From Dermatophilaceae bacterium Sec6.4 (GTDB lineage: Bacteria > Actinomycetota > Actinomycetes > Actinomycetales > Dermatophilaceae): a stretch of 64,000 bases of DNA. Where the stretch lies: contig CP144172.1 in the NCBI GenBank assembly GCA_039636865.1, forward strand, positions 310,001 through 374,000. Direction: 5' to 3'. Position numbers and translations under genes: made by a program. This document shows, in pieces, positions 51,985 to 60,930 of the stretch. The notes beneath the pieces were generated by a model. The model was given only the letters and a program-made list of their open reading frames with translations. It did no database searches and was not told the origin of the DNA. Each line of letters begins with the position of its first letter. Within the stretch, counting starts at the first letter, position 1.

Positions 51985-52877
51985 TCACCCTCGCGGGCCT
52001 GGCACGCCTGGCCGCTGACCATGCGGACGATCTCGCGCGCACCGTTGCGCCACTGCGTATCGGCACGAAGACCTTCGACACCGACCGCGAACCCGTCGTG
52101 ATGAGTGTCGTCAACCTCTCGCAGGACTCTGCGTATCGGGAGAGCGTGGCCGTCAGCACCGCATCAGCCGTGCGCAAGGCACGCGTACACGTCGCCCAAG
52201 GAGCCCACCTCGTCGATATCGGCGCGGAATCCACCATTGCGACAGCCGCGGCCGTCGATGATCAGGCCCAGCAGCGGCTGCTGCTGCCGGTGATCGAGCA
52301 GCTCGCCGACGACGGCATCGCTGTATCGGTCGAGACGTATGAGGTGCCGGTCGCCGCGGCCGCGCTGCAGGCCGGGGCCTGCGTGCTCAACCTGACCGGT
52401 TCGGGGAACGACGACGAGATGTTCGCCCTCGCCGCTGAACACCGGGCGACCGTGGTGCTGTGCCACCTGCTCGGACCGAACGCCCGCGACATCACTGACG
52501 CCGACATCAGTACCGACCTGCTGCCCCAGATGATCGAGCGTTTCGATCAGCGGGTCCATCGCGCGCGCGAAATCGGCGTCACCGATCTGGTGATCGACCC
52601 CGGCGTCGGATTCGGATACCGCCTCAACGATGCGGCGGCCCGGTCCCGATACCAGGCTGCGGCCCTCCTGCAGACGTTCCGGCTGCGGCGCCTGGGTCTG
52701 CCGATCTGCCACGCGCTACCGCACGCCTTCGACACCTTCGAGGAGCAGTTCCGCAGTGCGGAGGGCTTCTTCGCCGTGCTGGCGCAACTGGGCCAGACCG
52801 GCGTCTACCGCACCCACGAAGTGCCCCTGGTCTGTGCTGTCCTGGATGCGATGAGCACCTTCGACACCGAGGCCTGA
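51981..52877 (+). CDS. Dihydropteroate synthase-family paralogue (diverged)
   Basis: 298 residues of the DHPS TIM-barrel: VVMSVVNLSQDSAYRESV, AHLVDIGAESTIATA, LVIDPGVGFGYRLND and YRTHEVPLVCAVL. Canonical motifs are changed: the loop-1 NxTPDSF reads NLSQDSAY, the GFGK Lys is Tyr, and the Ser-Arg-Lys near the C-terminus is missing, although DIGAEST and R-x-H remain. Folate synthesis by this copy is therefore doubtful; a pterin-like or other methyl/ring condensation is possible. It is coupled to the RibD-like reductase. Confidence 0.8.
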   Translation: MITLAGLARLAADHADDLARTVAPLRIGTKTFDTDREPVVMSVVNLSQDSAYRESVAVSTASAVRKARVHVAQGAHLVDIGAESTIATAAAVDDQAQQRLLLPVIEQLADDGIAVSVETYEVPVAAAALQAGACVLNLTGSGNDDEMFALAAEHRATVVLCHLLGPNARDITDADISTDLLPQMIERFDQRVHRAREIGVTDLVIDPGVGFGYRLNDAAARSRYQAAALLQTFRLRRLGLPICHALPHAFDTFEEQFRSAEGFFAVLAQLGQTGVYRTHEVPLVCAVLDAMSTFDTEA

Positions 52878-52903
52878 GCGAAGCGCGCCACCGGTGGTTG
52901 CAT

Positions 52904-52945
52904 CTTTTGGTGAGGGTGCGGCTATTGCATGCCCCTCACCAAAAG
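52904..52945. terminator. Hairpin between convergent genes
   Basis: CTTTTGGTGAGGG at 52904-52916 pairs with CCCTCACCAAAAG at 52933-52945, and GCA/TGC extend the stem across one mismatch. It lies between two converging genes and has no T run, so it is likely a weak or Rho-independent-like terminator in either direction. Confidence 0.65.
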
Positions 52946-52973
52946 GTGCGGCCCCTGGCGCAGCGGGGTTGGG

Positions 52974-54035
52974 TCAGCGGTCGTCCTGCTTGAGGGCGGT
53001 GTCAATGGTCAGGGCCGCCGCGACGCAGAGCGAGCGCAACGGGTCGGGCACGTCCTGGTGGATGTGCACCACGTAGTTGTCCGCAGTGGTGAACATCGTG
53101 GTCAGCAGGCCCTCCCACGTCTTGGTGACCCGCGCGACCTCGATCCCGGCGGTGTCCTTGAGCGCGAAGTTCCAGGCCCGCCAGTTCTCAGCGCTCAGTG
53201 AGCCGACCTCCATACCGTCGGCCTGCAACCCGAAGCGGATCTTGCCGAAGACATTCTGCTGCGCGAGCCGACCGATCTCCCGGCCGTCCGGGGCCTGCAC
53301 GATGATGGTCGATTTCATCACCTTCGCCGGTCGGGTCAGGCGTAGCAGCACATTGCCGCCGTTGTCGCGCACCTCCAGGCGGTGGGTGAGGAACTGGTCG
53401 TAGCTGGTCAACAACCGGACGGCCTTCTTCATACCGCTCTGCCCGACCTCGACCACGGCGCCGAGCTGCGAACCATCCTGGGCGTAGACGGCGTATTCGT
53501 TGGTGACCTCGATGATCTTGCGCTTCTGGGAGACGATCAGTACCGGTTCGGTGAAGACATTGCGGCCGTGAGCAGCCTGTCGGCCATCGGTGGGGCCGCT
53601 GGTGTGACCGCCGTAGGTCTGGTCGCCGTATCCCTGTGCGATCGAGTCATTGAATCGCTGAACGCGACTCTCGCCGGGGTAGGAGTCCTGCTGCTGCGAC
53701 TGTGCTTTCGCCGCGTACGGGTCGTGCTGCGCCTGTCGTGGTTGTTGCTGCTGGCGCTGAGCCTGCTGGGCGTACGGATCGTGCTGCGCTTGTTGTGGTT
53801 GCTGGCGCTGACCCTGCGGCTGAGGCAATTGCGCTGCCGGACGTGCCGGGGCTTGCCGCTGTTGCTGCGGCTGTTGCTGCGGCTGGCCGGGGTATCCACG
53901 CGGGGCGTCCGACACCGACGAGGCGGGCTGCTGCTTGGGCTGGGTCTGATCGGTCCAACCCGCACCGTCCCACCACCTCACCCGTGAGGGGTCGAGGTTG
54001 TCGGGGTACCAACCGGGCGGCGTCGCGTTCGTCAT
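52974..54035 (-). CDS. DUF2510 and scramblase-like protein with Gln-rich linker
   Basis: 353 residues. DUF2510 (PPGWYPDNLDPSRVRWWDGAGWTDQT) at about 5-35; a Gln/Pro-rich linker (about 40-150) with repeated QAQHDPYA units; then a phospholipid-scramblase/LURP-like beta-barrel (FTEPVLIVSQKRKIIEVTNEYAVY ... NVFGKIRFGLQADGMEVGSL). Possibly a membrane-associated sensor or lipid-binding protein; activity unknown. The ATG is 6 nt after TAGGAT (54042-54047). Confidence 0.8.
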   Translation of the reverse strand: MTNATPPGWYPDNLDPSRVRWWDGAGWTDQTQPKQQPASSVSDAPRGYPGQPQQQPQQQRQAPARPAAQLPQPQGQRQQPQQAQHDPYAQQAQRQQQQPRQAQHDPYAAKAQSQQQDSYPGESRVQRFNDSIAQGYGDQTYGGHTSGPTDGRQAAHGRNVFTEPVLIVSQKRKIIEVTNEYAVYAQDGSQLGAVVEVGQSGMKKAVRLLTSYDQFLTHRLEVRDNGGNVLLRLTRPAKVMKSTIIVQAPDGREIGRLAQQNVFGKIRFGLQADGMEVGSLSAENWRAWNFALKDTAGIEVARVTKTWEGLLTTMFTTADNYVVHIHQDVPDPLRSLCVAAALTIDTALKQDDR

Positions 54036-54048
54036 CGGGCCATCCTAG

Positions 54049-54098
54049 ATTTGGACATGTTGAGCGGGGCGTATTTGCCCCGCTCAACATGTCCAAAT
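54049..54098. terminator. Perfect 22-bp hairpin after the desaturase gene
   Basis: The stem at 54049-54070 (begins ATTTGGACATGTTGAGC) pairs base for base with 54077-54098 around GTATTT. It lies between the desaturase stop and the next minus-strand gene. No T run follows; the long perfect stem alone could stop transcription or mark processing. Confidence 0.75.
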
Positions 54099-54118
54099 CG
54101 TGAGAAAAGAGATTCGGG

Positions 54119-55306
54119 TCAGGCGGCGCGCTCGCTCTGCTCCATGGCGGTAATGCGCGACGGCAGTGCGGTCGGCGCGACCGGCTTGCGACGGCTTGGG
54201 AACTTCACCTTGGCAGCGATGTGGTTGGGCAGCGACAGACGGATGACCTTCATCCACGCCGAGCCGACCTGCTTGGGCAGCGGACCGCTCAGGTACTGCA
54301 GGCCGTAGCGCGCACAGATGTCGCGCACCGTTACCGAAATCTCGGCGTACCTGTTGCTCGGCAGGTCCGGGAAGAGGTGGTGTTCGATCTGGTAACTCAG
54401 GTTGCCGGTGGCGATGTGCATGGCCTTGGAGCCGCTGATGTTGGCCGAGCCGATCATCTGGCGCAGGTACCAGTCACCGCGGGTCTCGCCCTCGATAGAG
54501 GTCTTGGTGAAGGTCTCGACACCCTCGGGGAAGTGACCGCACATGATGACCGAGTGGGTCCAGATGTTGCGGCCCAGGTTGGACAATGCGTTCGCTGCCA
54601 GCGTCGAGCCCCAGGAGCCGAACGGCGCCGCGAGCAGCGGGTGGATGACGTAGTCACGGGTGACCTGGTTACGGACCTTGACACCCACCTTGTCCAGATC
54701 GCGCTTGAAGACGGCCTTGTCCTTACGGCCCTTCATGTACTTACCGAGCTCCAGGTCGTACGCCGCGATGCCGTACTCGAAGAAGCACGCGTTCAGCGCA
54801 TTCCACAGCGGCTGACCGAGGTAGAACGGCATCCACCGCTGGTCTTCGTCCACGCGCATGATGCCGTAACCGAGATCGTTGTCGCGGCCGAGCACGTTGG
54901 TGTAGGTGTGGTGCAACTCGTTGTGCGAGTGCTTCCACAGGTCCGAAGGGCTCGCGTTGTCCCACTCCCAGGTCGTGGAGTGAATCTTCGGGTCGCGCAA
55001 CCAGTCCCACTGACCGTGCATGACGTTGTGCCCGATCTCCATGTTCTCCAGGATCTTCGACACGGTCAGTCCGGCGGTGCCGAGCCAGAAGGCCGGCTTG
55101 TACTTACTGAAGAGCAGCACCCCGCGGGCGCCCATTTCCAGTTTGCGCTGCACGTCGATCGTGCGGCGGATGTAGGCCGCATCTGCTGCGCCGCGGGACT
55201 CGATGATCTGCGCGCGCAGGGCGTCCAGCTCTTCGCCCAGGCTCTCGATGTCAGAGCGGGTGAGGTGCTCGACGGGGTTGTGGTCCTTCTTCTGCAAGGC
55301 AGTCAT
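54119..55306 (-). CDS. Membrane fatty-acid desaturase
   Basis: 395 residues. The three His boxes are present: GHNVMHGQWDW, HSHNELHHTYTN and SYQIEHHLFPDLP. Membrane segments are short, as in the acyl-lipid/acyl-CoA delta-9 type (DesA3-like). It introduces a double bond in long-chain acyl groups using electrons supplied by the ferredoxin reductase upstream. The order reductase-desaturase (41 nt apart) on one strand supports a shared transcript. Confidence 0.9.
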   Translation of the reverse strand: MTALQKKDHNPVEHLTRSDIESLGEELDALRAQIIESRGAADAAYIRRTIDVQRKLEMGARGVLLFSKYKPAFWLGTAGLTVSKILENMEIGHNVMHGQWDWLRDPKIHSTTWEWDNASPSDLWKHSHNELHHTYTNVLGRDNDLGYGIMRVDEDQRWMPFYLGQPLWNALNACFFEYGIAAYDLELGKYMKGRKDKAVFKRDLDKVGVKVRNQVTRDYVIHPLLAAPFGSWGSTLAANALSNLGRNIWTHSVIMCGHFPEGVETFTKTSIEGETRGDWYLRQMIGSANISGSKAMHIATGNLSYQIEHHLFPDLPSNRYAEISVTVRDICARYGLQYLSGPLPKQVGSAWMKVIRLSLPNHIAAKVKFPSRRKPVAPTALPSRITAMEQSERAA

Positions 55307-55347
55307 CAGGTGGTCCTTCCGGTGGAAATGGTCTGGTTGAAGTCGTT

Positions 55348-56460
55348 TTAGAGAACGAGGTCGCAGCGCCCGGCTGCGGCCGAGATACAGGTCTGGATCA
55401 GGATTCCGTCGCCGGGGGTGGCGGTCGTGACTTCGCCGGTCCGCAGGTCCCGTACGGCGCCTTCACGCATCGGCAGCACGCAGCCGTAACAGATACCCAT
55501 CCGGCAACCGGACGGCATCAGCACACCGGCTTCTTCGCCGATGTCCAGGATCGGGCGAGCGCCGTCGCAGTCGATCTCGCGGTCGGCGTTCGTGAAATAG
55601 ACCGTGCCACCCTCACCAGGTTCGGCCAAGGCGGGGCGGAAGCGTTCGGTGTGCAACCGGTGCGCGTGACCGGCTGACTCCCAGTGCCCTTCGAGCATCT
55701 CGAGCATGCCGGCGGGGCCGCACGCCCAGGTCTCGCGCTCGCGCCAGTCGGGCACGAGGGCGTCGAGTTCGTCGGTGTCGAGCAGTCCGTGCTCGTCCGT
55801 GTGCCGCTCCAGCAAGCTGATCCGGCCGTCGTCGCCGAGGCTGCGTAGCTCGTCGGCGAAGATCACGTCTTCGGGGCGCGGGGCGGAGTGCAGCATCACC
55901 ACGTCGTCGAGATCCTGCACTGCATGTCGCAGGATGCCCATCACGGGGGTGATGCCGCTACCACCGGTCAGCAGCAGGATCTTGGCGGGCAGCACCTCGG
56001 GCAGCACGAACGCGCCGTCGGCCTGTTCCATCTGGACGATCTGACCGACCTGCAACGAGCTGAGCAGATGCGTGCTGACCGCGCCGCCGGAGATGGCTTT
56101 GATGGTGATCGCGATGCGGCCGTCCGTGCGCGGGCCGGAGGTCACGGAGTACGCACGCCACATCCGGACGCCGTCGATGTCGACGCCGATGCGGATGTAC
56201 TGACCGGGCACGTGGCCGCGCCAGGTGCGACCGGGCTGCAGCACCACAGTGGCCGCATCGTCGGTCTCGGAGATGATGTCCGTGACCCGCGCCCGCAACA
56301 CCGTGGTCGTGCGCAGCGGGTCGAAGAGGTCCACGTAGTCCTCGGGCAGCAGCGGCGTCGTTGCCGCCCGAAGGAACCCGATGGCTCGCGAGCGCCAGAG
56401 GGACGGGGCGACAGTTTCGCGCCCATCGTCCATGGGCCGGTCGCCGGAGAGAAGTTCCAT
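55348..56460 (-). CDS. Ferredoxin reductase with C-terminal [2Fe-2S] domain
   Basis: 370 residues. FAD-binding domain (PGQYIRIGVDIDG, RAYSVTSGP), NAD(P)-binding domain (LLLTGGSGITPVMGILRHA; ACGPAGMLEMLE) and a plant-type [2Fe-2S] domain (PSGCRMGICYGC, with a later Cys at QTCIS). It passes electrons from NAD(P)H to the desaturase. The ATG at 56460 is 6 nt after CATCAT, an imperfect -10; the longer frame runs into the divergent regulatory region. Divergent from a PucR regulator. Confidence 0.88.
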   Translation of the reverse strand: MELLSGDRPMDDGRETVAPSLWRSRAIGFLRAATTPLLPEDYVDLFDPLRTTTVLRARVTDIISETDDAATVVLQPGRTWRGHVPGQYIRIGVDIDGVRMWRAYSVTSGPRTDGRIAITIKAISGGAVSTHLLSSLQVGQIVQMEQADGAFVLPEVLPAKILLLTGGSGITPVMGILRHAVQDLDDVVMLHSAPRPEDVIFADELRSLGDDGRISLLERHTDEHGLLDTDELDALVPDWRERETWACGPAGMLEMLEGHWESAGHAHRLHTERFRPALAEPGEGGTVYFTNADREIDCDGARPILDIGEEAGVLMPSGCRMGICYGCVLPMREGAVRDLRTGEVTTATPGDGILIQTCISAAAGRCDLVL

Positions 56461-56526
56461 ACTTACATGATGGACCGCCCAACCGGACAGTTTCTTGTCT
56501 GCACTATGTGAATACGCGTGGGTATA

Positions 56527-56543
56527 TTGTTCGTAGCGAACAA
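56527..56543. promoter_or_regulatory. Palindromic operator in the desaturase/PucR intergenic region
   Basis: TTGTTCG-TAG-CGAACAA, a perfect 17-bp inverted repeat 15 nt upstream of the PucR ATG and overlapping the end of a TATATT -10 (56523-56528). The natural candidate for autoregulation and for control of the divergent reductase-desaturase operon. Confidence 0.6.
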
Positions 56544-56557
56544 ACGAGCGGAGTGTC

Positions 56558-57790
56558 ATGAGTGAGAGCCAGACTTTCCCCGAGCCCTCGTCGCACTATG
56601 CCCCGTTGCAGTTCGCGCCGGAAGTCTCCGCGTGGCTGCAGGCTCAACTACCCACGTTCGCCGAGAAATGTGTCGACCAGATCTTTGTGGAGGTGCCGGA
56701 GTACGCGCGCACCCCGAGCGGCGAGTTGCGCGGGGTCATCGAGGCTGCGGTGCAGGCCGCGCTGGGCGGCTTCCTGCGGATGGCGACCGCTCGGCAGAAG
56801 GGCGATCCGACCCCCCACGCATACGCGCTCGACGGTGCGTACCGGTTGGGCAGCGGTGAGGCACACAGCGGACGGCCGATGGACGCGTTGCTGTCGGCAT
56901 ACCGGATCGGGGCGCGCGTCGCCTGGCGGGAGATGTCGACCGCCGCGGTCGCAGCGGGCCTGGATGCGGCAACAACAGCGCAGTTCGCCGAGCTGGTCTT
57001 CACCTACATCGATGAACTGACCGCCTCCAGCGTCGAGGGCCACGCAACAGCGCTCGCGCAACAGGACCGCACCACCGAGCGACGACGGGAGCGGGTCGCT
57101 TCTGCACTGATCGCCGGTCGCAGTGAAGAAGTGGTGCGCGAGCTGGCGGCCCGTGCCGACTGGGCGCCGCCACGACGCCTGACGGCGGTGGTGCTGCCGT
57201 CCATCAGGCTCGGTCCGCTGCTGTCCGGTCTCGGGCCCAACACATTGCGAGCGGCTGAGGAACCCGGATACACCGAGGGATCCGAGCGCACCGTGCTGCT
57301 GGTGGCCGATCGCCGCCGGGCCCTGCGGCTGCTCGCCGACCGTGAGGCGTATGTCGGGCCCGCCAGGCCCTGGCTGGAGGTCGCAGCGTCGTACGAACGG
57401 GCAGTCCGGGCGATGAATGTCGGCCTGGGGATCGGCGGCGGACGGCTGATCGACACCGAGGATCACCTGGCCGACCTGGTGTTGGCATCGGCGCCGACCG
57501 AACTGGCCGACCTGCGCACCCAGGTCCTGGCGCCACTCGGCGACCCGGGCTCCTCGTCCTACGAACGGCACGTCGAGACGCTGCGTTCCTGGCTGCTGCA
57601 CCAGGGTCGCCGTGACGAGGTGGCCGCCGAACTGCACGTACACGCGCAGACCGTCCGCTACCGCATGGGCCAGATCCGCGAGTTGTACGGCGAGCGCCTC
57701 ACCGACCCCGATACGGTGATGGCCTTGCTCATCGCGCTGCACCCATCGCCATCCGTCTCTCCATCCGGTCTGCGTTCTGGCGCGAAGTAA
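56558..57790 (+). CDS. PucR/CdaR-family transcriptional regulator
   Basis: 410 residues. A large helical N-terminal sensor region, a central GGDEF-related domain without catalytic motif, and a C-terminal PucR HTH (VAAELHVHAQTVRYRMGQIRELYG). Members regulate catabolic or lipid genes. Divergent from the desaturase operon with a palindrome between them, so it likely controls desaturation. GGAG precedes the ATG. Confidence 0.87.
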   Translation: MSESQTFPEPSSHYAPLQFAPEVSAWLQAQLPTFAEKCVDQIFVEVPEYARTPSGELRGVIEAAVQAALGGFLRMATARQKGDPTPHAYALDGAYRLGSGEAHSGRPMDALLSAYRIGARVAWREMSTAAVAAGLDAATTAQFAELVFTYIDELTASSVEGHATALAQQDRTTERRRERVASALIAGRSEEVVRELAARADWAPPRRLTAVVLPSIRLGPLLSGLGPNTLRAAEEPGYTEGSERTVLLVADRRRALRLLADREAYVGPARPWLEVAASYERAVRAMNVGLGIGGGRLIDTEDHLADLVLASAPTELADLRTQVLAPLGDPGSSSYERHVETLRSWLLHQGRRDEVAAELHVHAQTVRYRMGQIRELYGERLTDPDTVMALLIALHPSPSVSPSGLRSGAK

Positions 57791-57791
57791 C

Positions 57792-58802
57792 GTGGCGGAT
57801 GTGACTCTCACCAGCGACGACACGGCGTCCGCAGCCGACCAGGGCGGCGACAGCCTGAGGACCGTGCTGATCGCGTTCGCGGCCAATGTGGTCATCGCGA
57901 TCGCGAAGACGGCTGCCGCGTTGATGACTGGTTCCGCCTCGATGGTGGCCGAAGCCGCGCACTCCTGGGCCGACTCCGGGAACGAGATATTCCTGCTGGT
58001 CGCGGAGAAACGGGGAGCGAAGAAAGCAGACGAGGCACACCCACTGGGTTACGGCAAGGAGGCCTACGTCTGGTCGATGTTCGCCGCCGTCGGGTTGCTG
58101 ACAGCCGGCGCCGTCGTGAGTATCGGGCACGGGATCCAGCAGCTCGGCTCCAGTGAGAAGGCCGGGGACTATGTCATCAACTACATCGTCCTGGCCATTG
58201 CCTTCGTACTGGAAGGCAGCTCGTTCCTGCAGGCGTTGCGCCAGACGCGGGGGGTGGCCAGTAAAGCCGGGCTGCACCCGCTGCGGTACATCACCCGCAC
58301 CTCCGACCCGACCCTGCGCGCCGTCTTCTTCGAGGACGCCGCCGCGCAGATCGGTCTGTTGATCGCGGCCACCGGTGTGGCGCTGCACCAGATCACCGGG
58401 AACGCCATGTGGGACGCGCTCGGATCGATCCTCGTCGGGGTGATGCTCGCCGTTGTCGCGGTATTCCTGGTCAACCGCAACCGTGAGTTCCTGGTCGGCG
58501 AAGCCATCACCGGGCCGGTGCGCGAGCGTGCGCTGCAGGCTCTGCTCGACAACGAGGCCATCGAACGGGTGACCTACCTGCACCTGGAATTTGTCGGTCC
58601 GCAGAAGCTCTTCGTAGTGGCCTCGGTCGACCTGGTGGGCGACGAGCGCGAGTCCGTACTCGCCGTACGTCTGCAGGAGGTCGAGGACAAGGTACGACGC
58701 CACGCCATGATCGAGCACGCCGTCCTGTCCCTGTCGCTACCGGACGAGGAATCCCTGATCCCCGGCGGCAACGCACGCGCTCGCGCGGATCACACGGACT
58801 GA
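57792..58802 (+). CDS. Cation diffusion facilitator (CDF) transporter
   Basis: 336 residues, six helices. Metal-site motifs read SMVAEAAHSWADSGNEIF (helix 2 His/Asp pair) and FFEDAAAQIGLLIA (helix 5 Asp). A cytosolic C-terminal domain follows. It exports divalent metals such as zinc or cobalt by proton exchange. Starts with GTG one base after the pucR stop. Confidence 0.88.
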   Translation: MADVTLTSDDTASAADQGGDSLRTVLIAFAANVVIAIAKTAAALMTGSASMVAEAAHSWADSGNEIFLLVAEKRGAKKADEAHPLGYGKEAYVWSMFAAVGLLTAGAVVSIGHGIQQLGSSEKAGDYVINYIVLAIAFVLEGSSFLQALRQTRGVASKAGLHPLRYITRTSDPTLRAVFFEDAAAQIGLLIAATGVALHQITGNAMWDALGSILVGVMLAVVAVFLVNRNREFLVGEAITGPVRERALQALLDNEAIERVTYLHLEFVGPQKLFVVASVDLVGDERESVLAVRLQEVEDKVRRHAMIEHAVLSLSLPDEESLIPGGNARARADHTD

Positions 58803-58903
58803 CAGCTGCACCACAGCAATTCCCTGCGACCTTTGCAGTAAACCGCCTCACTCTGTTCCAGTAGTCAGGCCCCCGCCCGACCGGACCCGAAAGGCGCAAT
58901 CGT

Positions 58904-59644
58904 ATGATTCGCAACATTTCCAGGAAAATGAAGTTCATCGGCGGCGGGGTTGTCGTTGCCGCCTCAGCCGCCGGTGTCGCCGTGCCCGCGTACGCCGCTT
59001 CGTCGGCACCGAGCGCCCCTTCCACCGCCGCCCCTTCGACCAGTGCCCCCAAGGCAGCCATCGGGCACCACCCGAAGGCCCGGAGGGAGCTGAGGACTCT
59101 CGGCCTGACGCCAGCGGTCATCGCCAAAGCAGCCGGAACAGATGTGGCTGGATTGAAGTCCGGCCGCGCCGCAAAGAAGTCGTTGACACAGATCGCTGCG
59201 AGTCACGGCGTTTCACGGGCCACGCTGCTCTCACGGCTGGACACGACCGCGGACAGCAGGGTGGCTACCCTCATCAACACCAAACTCACCATCCGACCCC
59301 CGGCTGGCAGGGACAAGAAGTGCAACGCGATGCCGCCGAAGGCGGGCACGCGCAAGCACGATGGTGGGCGCCATGCGAAGGGCCACGGAAGGAATCTGCG
59401 GGCCATCCCCGGCATCGGCGGTGACGTCAAGAGCTTGGCCGGCACCTTGAAGATCACTCCGAACGTGCTCCGGGCGGACCTGCGCAAGGGCCAGACCCTG
59501 CAGCAGATTGCGACGGCCAACAAGGTCAGCACGTCCACGTTGCTCGCAGCGCTGGACAAGGACGTGAACACCCAGCTCGCCAAAGTCGTCGACCGCGTGC
59601 CGGGAGCGAAACCGGCCGCCAAGACGCCCGCAGTCACCAGCTGA
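58904..59644 (+). CDS. Secreted protein with two related helical repeats
   Basis: 246 residues. Signal peptide (FIGGGVVVAASAAGVAVPAYA), a Ser/Pro/Ala spacer, then two copies of a roughly 50-residue unit: LKSGRAAKKSLTQIAASHGVSRATLLSRL and LRKGQTLQQIATANKVSTSTLLAAL. Each resembles a small helix-turn-helix-like surface unit seen in actinobacterial secreted proteins; the function is unknown. A Lys/His/Gly-rich spacer divides them. GAAAGG precedes the ATG. Confidence 0.7.
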   Translation: MIRNISRKMKFIGGGVVVAASAAGVAVPAYAASSAPSAPSTAAPSTSAPKAAIGHHPKARRELRTLGLTPAVIAKAAGTDVAGLKSGRAAKKSLTQIAASHGVSRATLLSRLDTTADSRVATLINTKLTIRPPAGRDKKCNAMPPKAGTRKHDGGRHAKGHGRNLRAIPGIGGDVKSLAGTLKITPNVLRADLRKGQTLQQIATANKVSTSTLLAALDKDVNTQLAKVVDRVPGAKPAAKTPAVTS

Positions 59645-59665
59645 GGACGCGTCAGACGTGCAGGG

Positions 59666-60106
59666 TCACGACTTTGCGAGCAGCGCGACAAGCCGCTCGA
59701 TCGCGAAGTCGTAGCCCTGCACCCCGCAGCCCACGATCACTCCGGACGCCAGGTCGCTGAGATACGACGTATGCCGGAAAGGTTCGCGCGCATGCACATT
59801 GGAGATGTGCACCTCCACGAACGGCACCGCTAGCAACGACACCGCATCGCGGATCGCCACCGACGTATGGGTGTAACCCGCGGCGTTGATGATCAGCCCG
59901 TCGACCACCCCGGTCAGCTCATGCAGATGGTCGACGAGCCCACCCTCGCTGTTGCTCTGGAAGAACCGGACCTCGGCGCCCAACCCGGCAGCCGTCTGTA
60001 GACAGCGCAGCTCCACGTCAGCCAGCGTCTCGACGCCGTAGATTGCCGGCTCCCGGGTGCCGAGGAAGTCCAGATTGGGACCGTTCACGACGGCGATGAT
60101 CGACAT
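59666..60106 (-). CDS. aroQ: 3-dehydroquinate dehydratase, type II
   Basis: 146 residues with the type II motifs: VVNGPNLDFLGTREPAIYG (catalytic Arg loop and Tyr), FFQSNSEGGLVDHLHE, IINAAGYTHTSVAIRDA and VEVHISNVHAREPFRH. It dehydrates 3-dehydroquinate in the shikimate pathway. The ATG is 6 nt after TAGGTT (60113-60118), where TAG is also the stop of the upstream gene. Confidence 0.93.
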   Translation of the reverse strand: MSIIAVVNGPNLDFLGTREPAIYGVETLADVELRCLQTAAGLGAEVRFFQSNSEGGLVDHLHELTGVVDGLIINAAGYTHTSVAIRDAVSLLAVPFVEVHISNVHAREPFRHTSYLSDLASGVIVGCGVQGYDFAIERLVALLAKS

Positions 60107-60115
60107 GTCGGCAAC

Positions 60116-60454
60116 CTATCCCGCCGGTACCGAATCGTCATGCGCGAACACCTCGACCTCGCCGACGTCGACCTCGGCGATCAGGGCACGTAGCGCTGCG
60201 CGATGACTGCGAAACGCGACCGATCCAGCTGCCGTGATGTTGTATCGGGTGACCCCGCCTCGACCCCGGCCCAGCTTGCTGACCGACACGTACCCGGCCC
60301 GCTGCAACGCGCCCATCTGCTTGGAGAGGTCGGACTCACTGACCTGGAGCCTTTCGCGTAGGGAGGTAAAGGTCGCGGCACTCGTATTCGCCAGGATCGC
60401 CATGGCTGCCAACCGTTTCGGCGCGTGTATGACCGGGTCCAGTCCGTCGATCAC
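60116..60454 (-). CDS. Winged-helix transcriptional regulator
   Basis: 112 residues: DPVIHAPKRLAAMAILANTSAATFTSLRERLQVSESDLSKQMGALQRAGYV, then a wing (GVTRYNITAAGSVAF). Resembles the actinobacterial winged-helix domain with a C-terminal helix. Its start overlaps the end of the membrane protein gene by 4 nt, so the pair is coupled; it may regulate it. Confidence 0.83.
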   Translation of the reverse strand: MIDGLDPVIHAPKRLAAMAILANTSAATFTSLRERLQVSESDLSKQMGALQRAGYVSVSKLGRGRGGVTRYNITAAGSVAFRSHRAALRALIAEVDVGEVEVFAHDDSVPAG

Positions 60455-60930
60455 GCGGTACGCCCGAGCCGGGCCCTCGTGCGTATTGCCGCCGCTGCGT
60501 ACGCACGTTCATACGCTGCGATGCCGCCCGTCGCCAAGACGGTTATTGCGATAGCGGTGACCCAGGGATTGGTGATGAACCAGAGTGCGACAGCCACCCC
60601 GAGGATTGTGCAGAAACCGAACGCATACCTCTGGAACAGCGGCCGGAACTCCGCCGGGGGGTTTCGCAGCGAGGGCAGGGCGCCGTGCAGGCGCTGGTAC
60701 CAGCCCAGGAACGCACCCTCGAGAACCACCAGGCCCACGATGGCGAGAGCGCCGAGCCAGGTGCTGCGCTGCAACAGGGCGATGGCGAGCACCAGTGCAC
60801 CGGCCCAGACGCCGACAGTGAGTGGGTACCAACCGGGCGTGCGTGGGTAATCAACGTACGGCGAGGCCTCACCGCGCTCCATCTCTGCAAGAGCTTCGCG
60901 TGCTTCCGGGTATTCCGAATAGCTTTCCAT
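60451..60930 (-). CDS. Hypothetical membrane protein
   Basis: 159 residues. An acidic cytosolic start (EYPEAREALAEMERGEASPY) is followed by four hydrophobic segments: VGVWAGALVLAIALL, WLGALAIVGLVVLEGAFLGW, FGFCTILGVAVALWFI and WVTAIAITVLATGGIAAY. No known domain. Coupled to the downstream regulator. The ATG lies 7 nt after TACAGT (60938-60943). Confidence 0.7.
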   Translation of the reverse strand: MESYSEYPEAREALAEMERGEASPYVDYPRTPGWYPLTVGVWAGALVLAIALLQRSTWLGALAIVGLVVLEGAFLGWYQRLHGALPSLRNPPAEFRPLFQRYAFGFCTILGVAVALWFITNPWVTAIAITVLATGGIAAYERAYAAAAIRTRARLGRTA

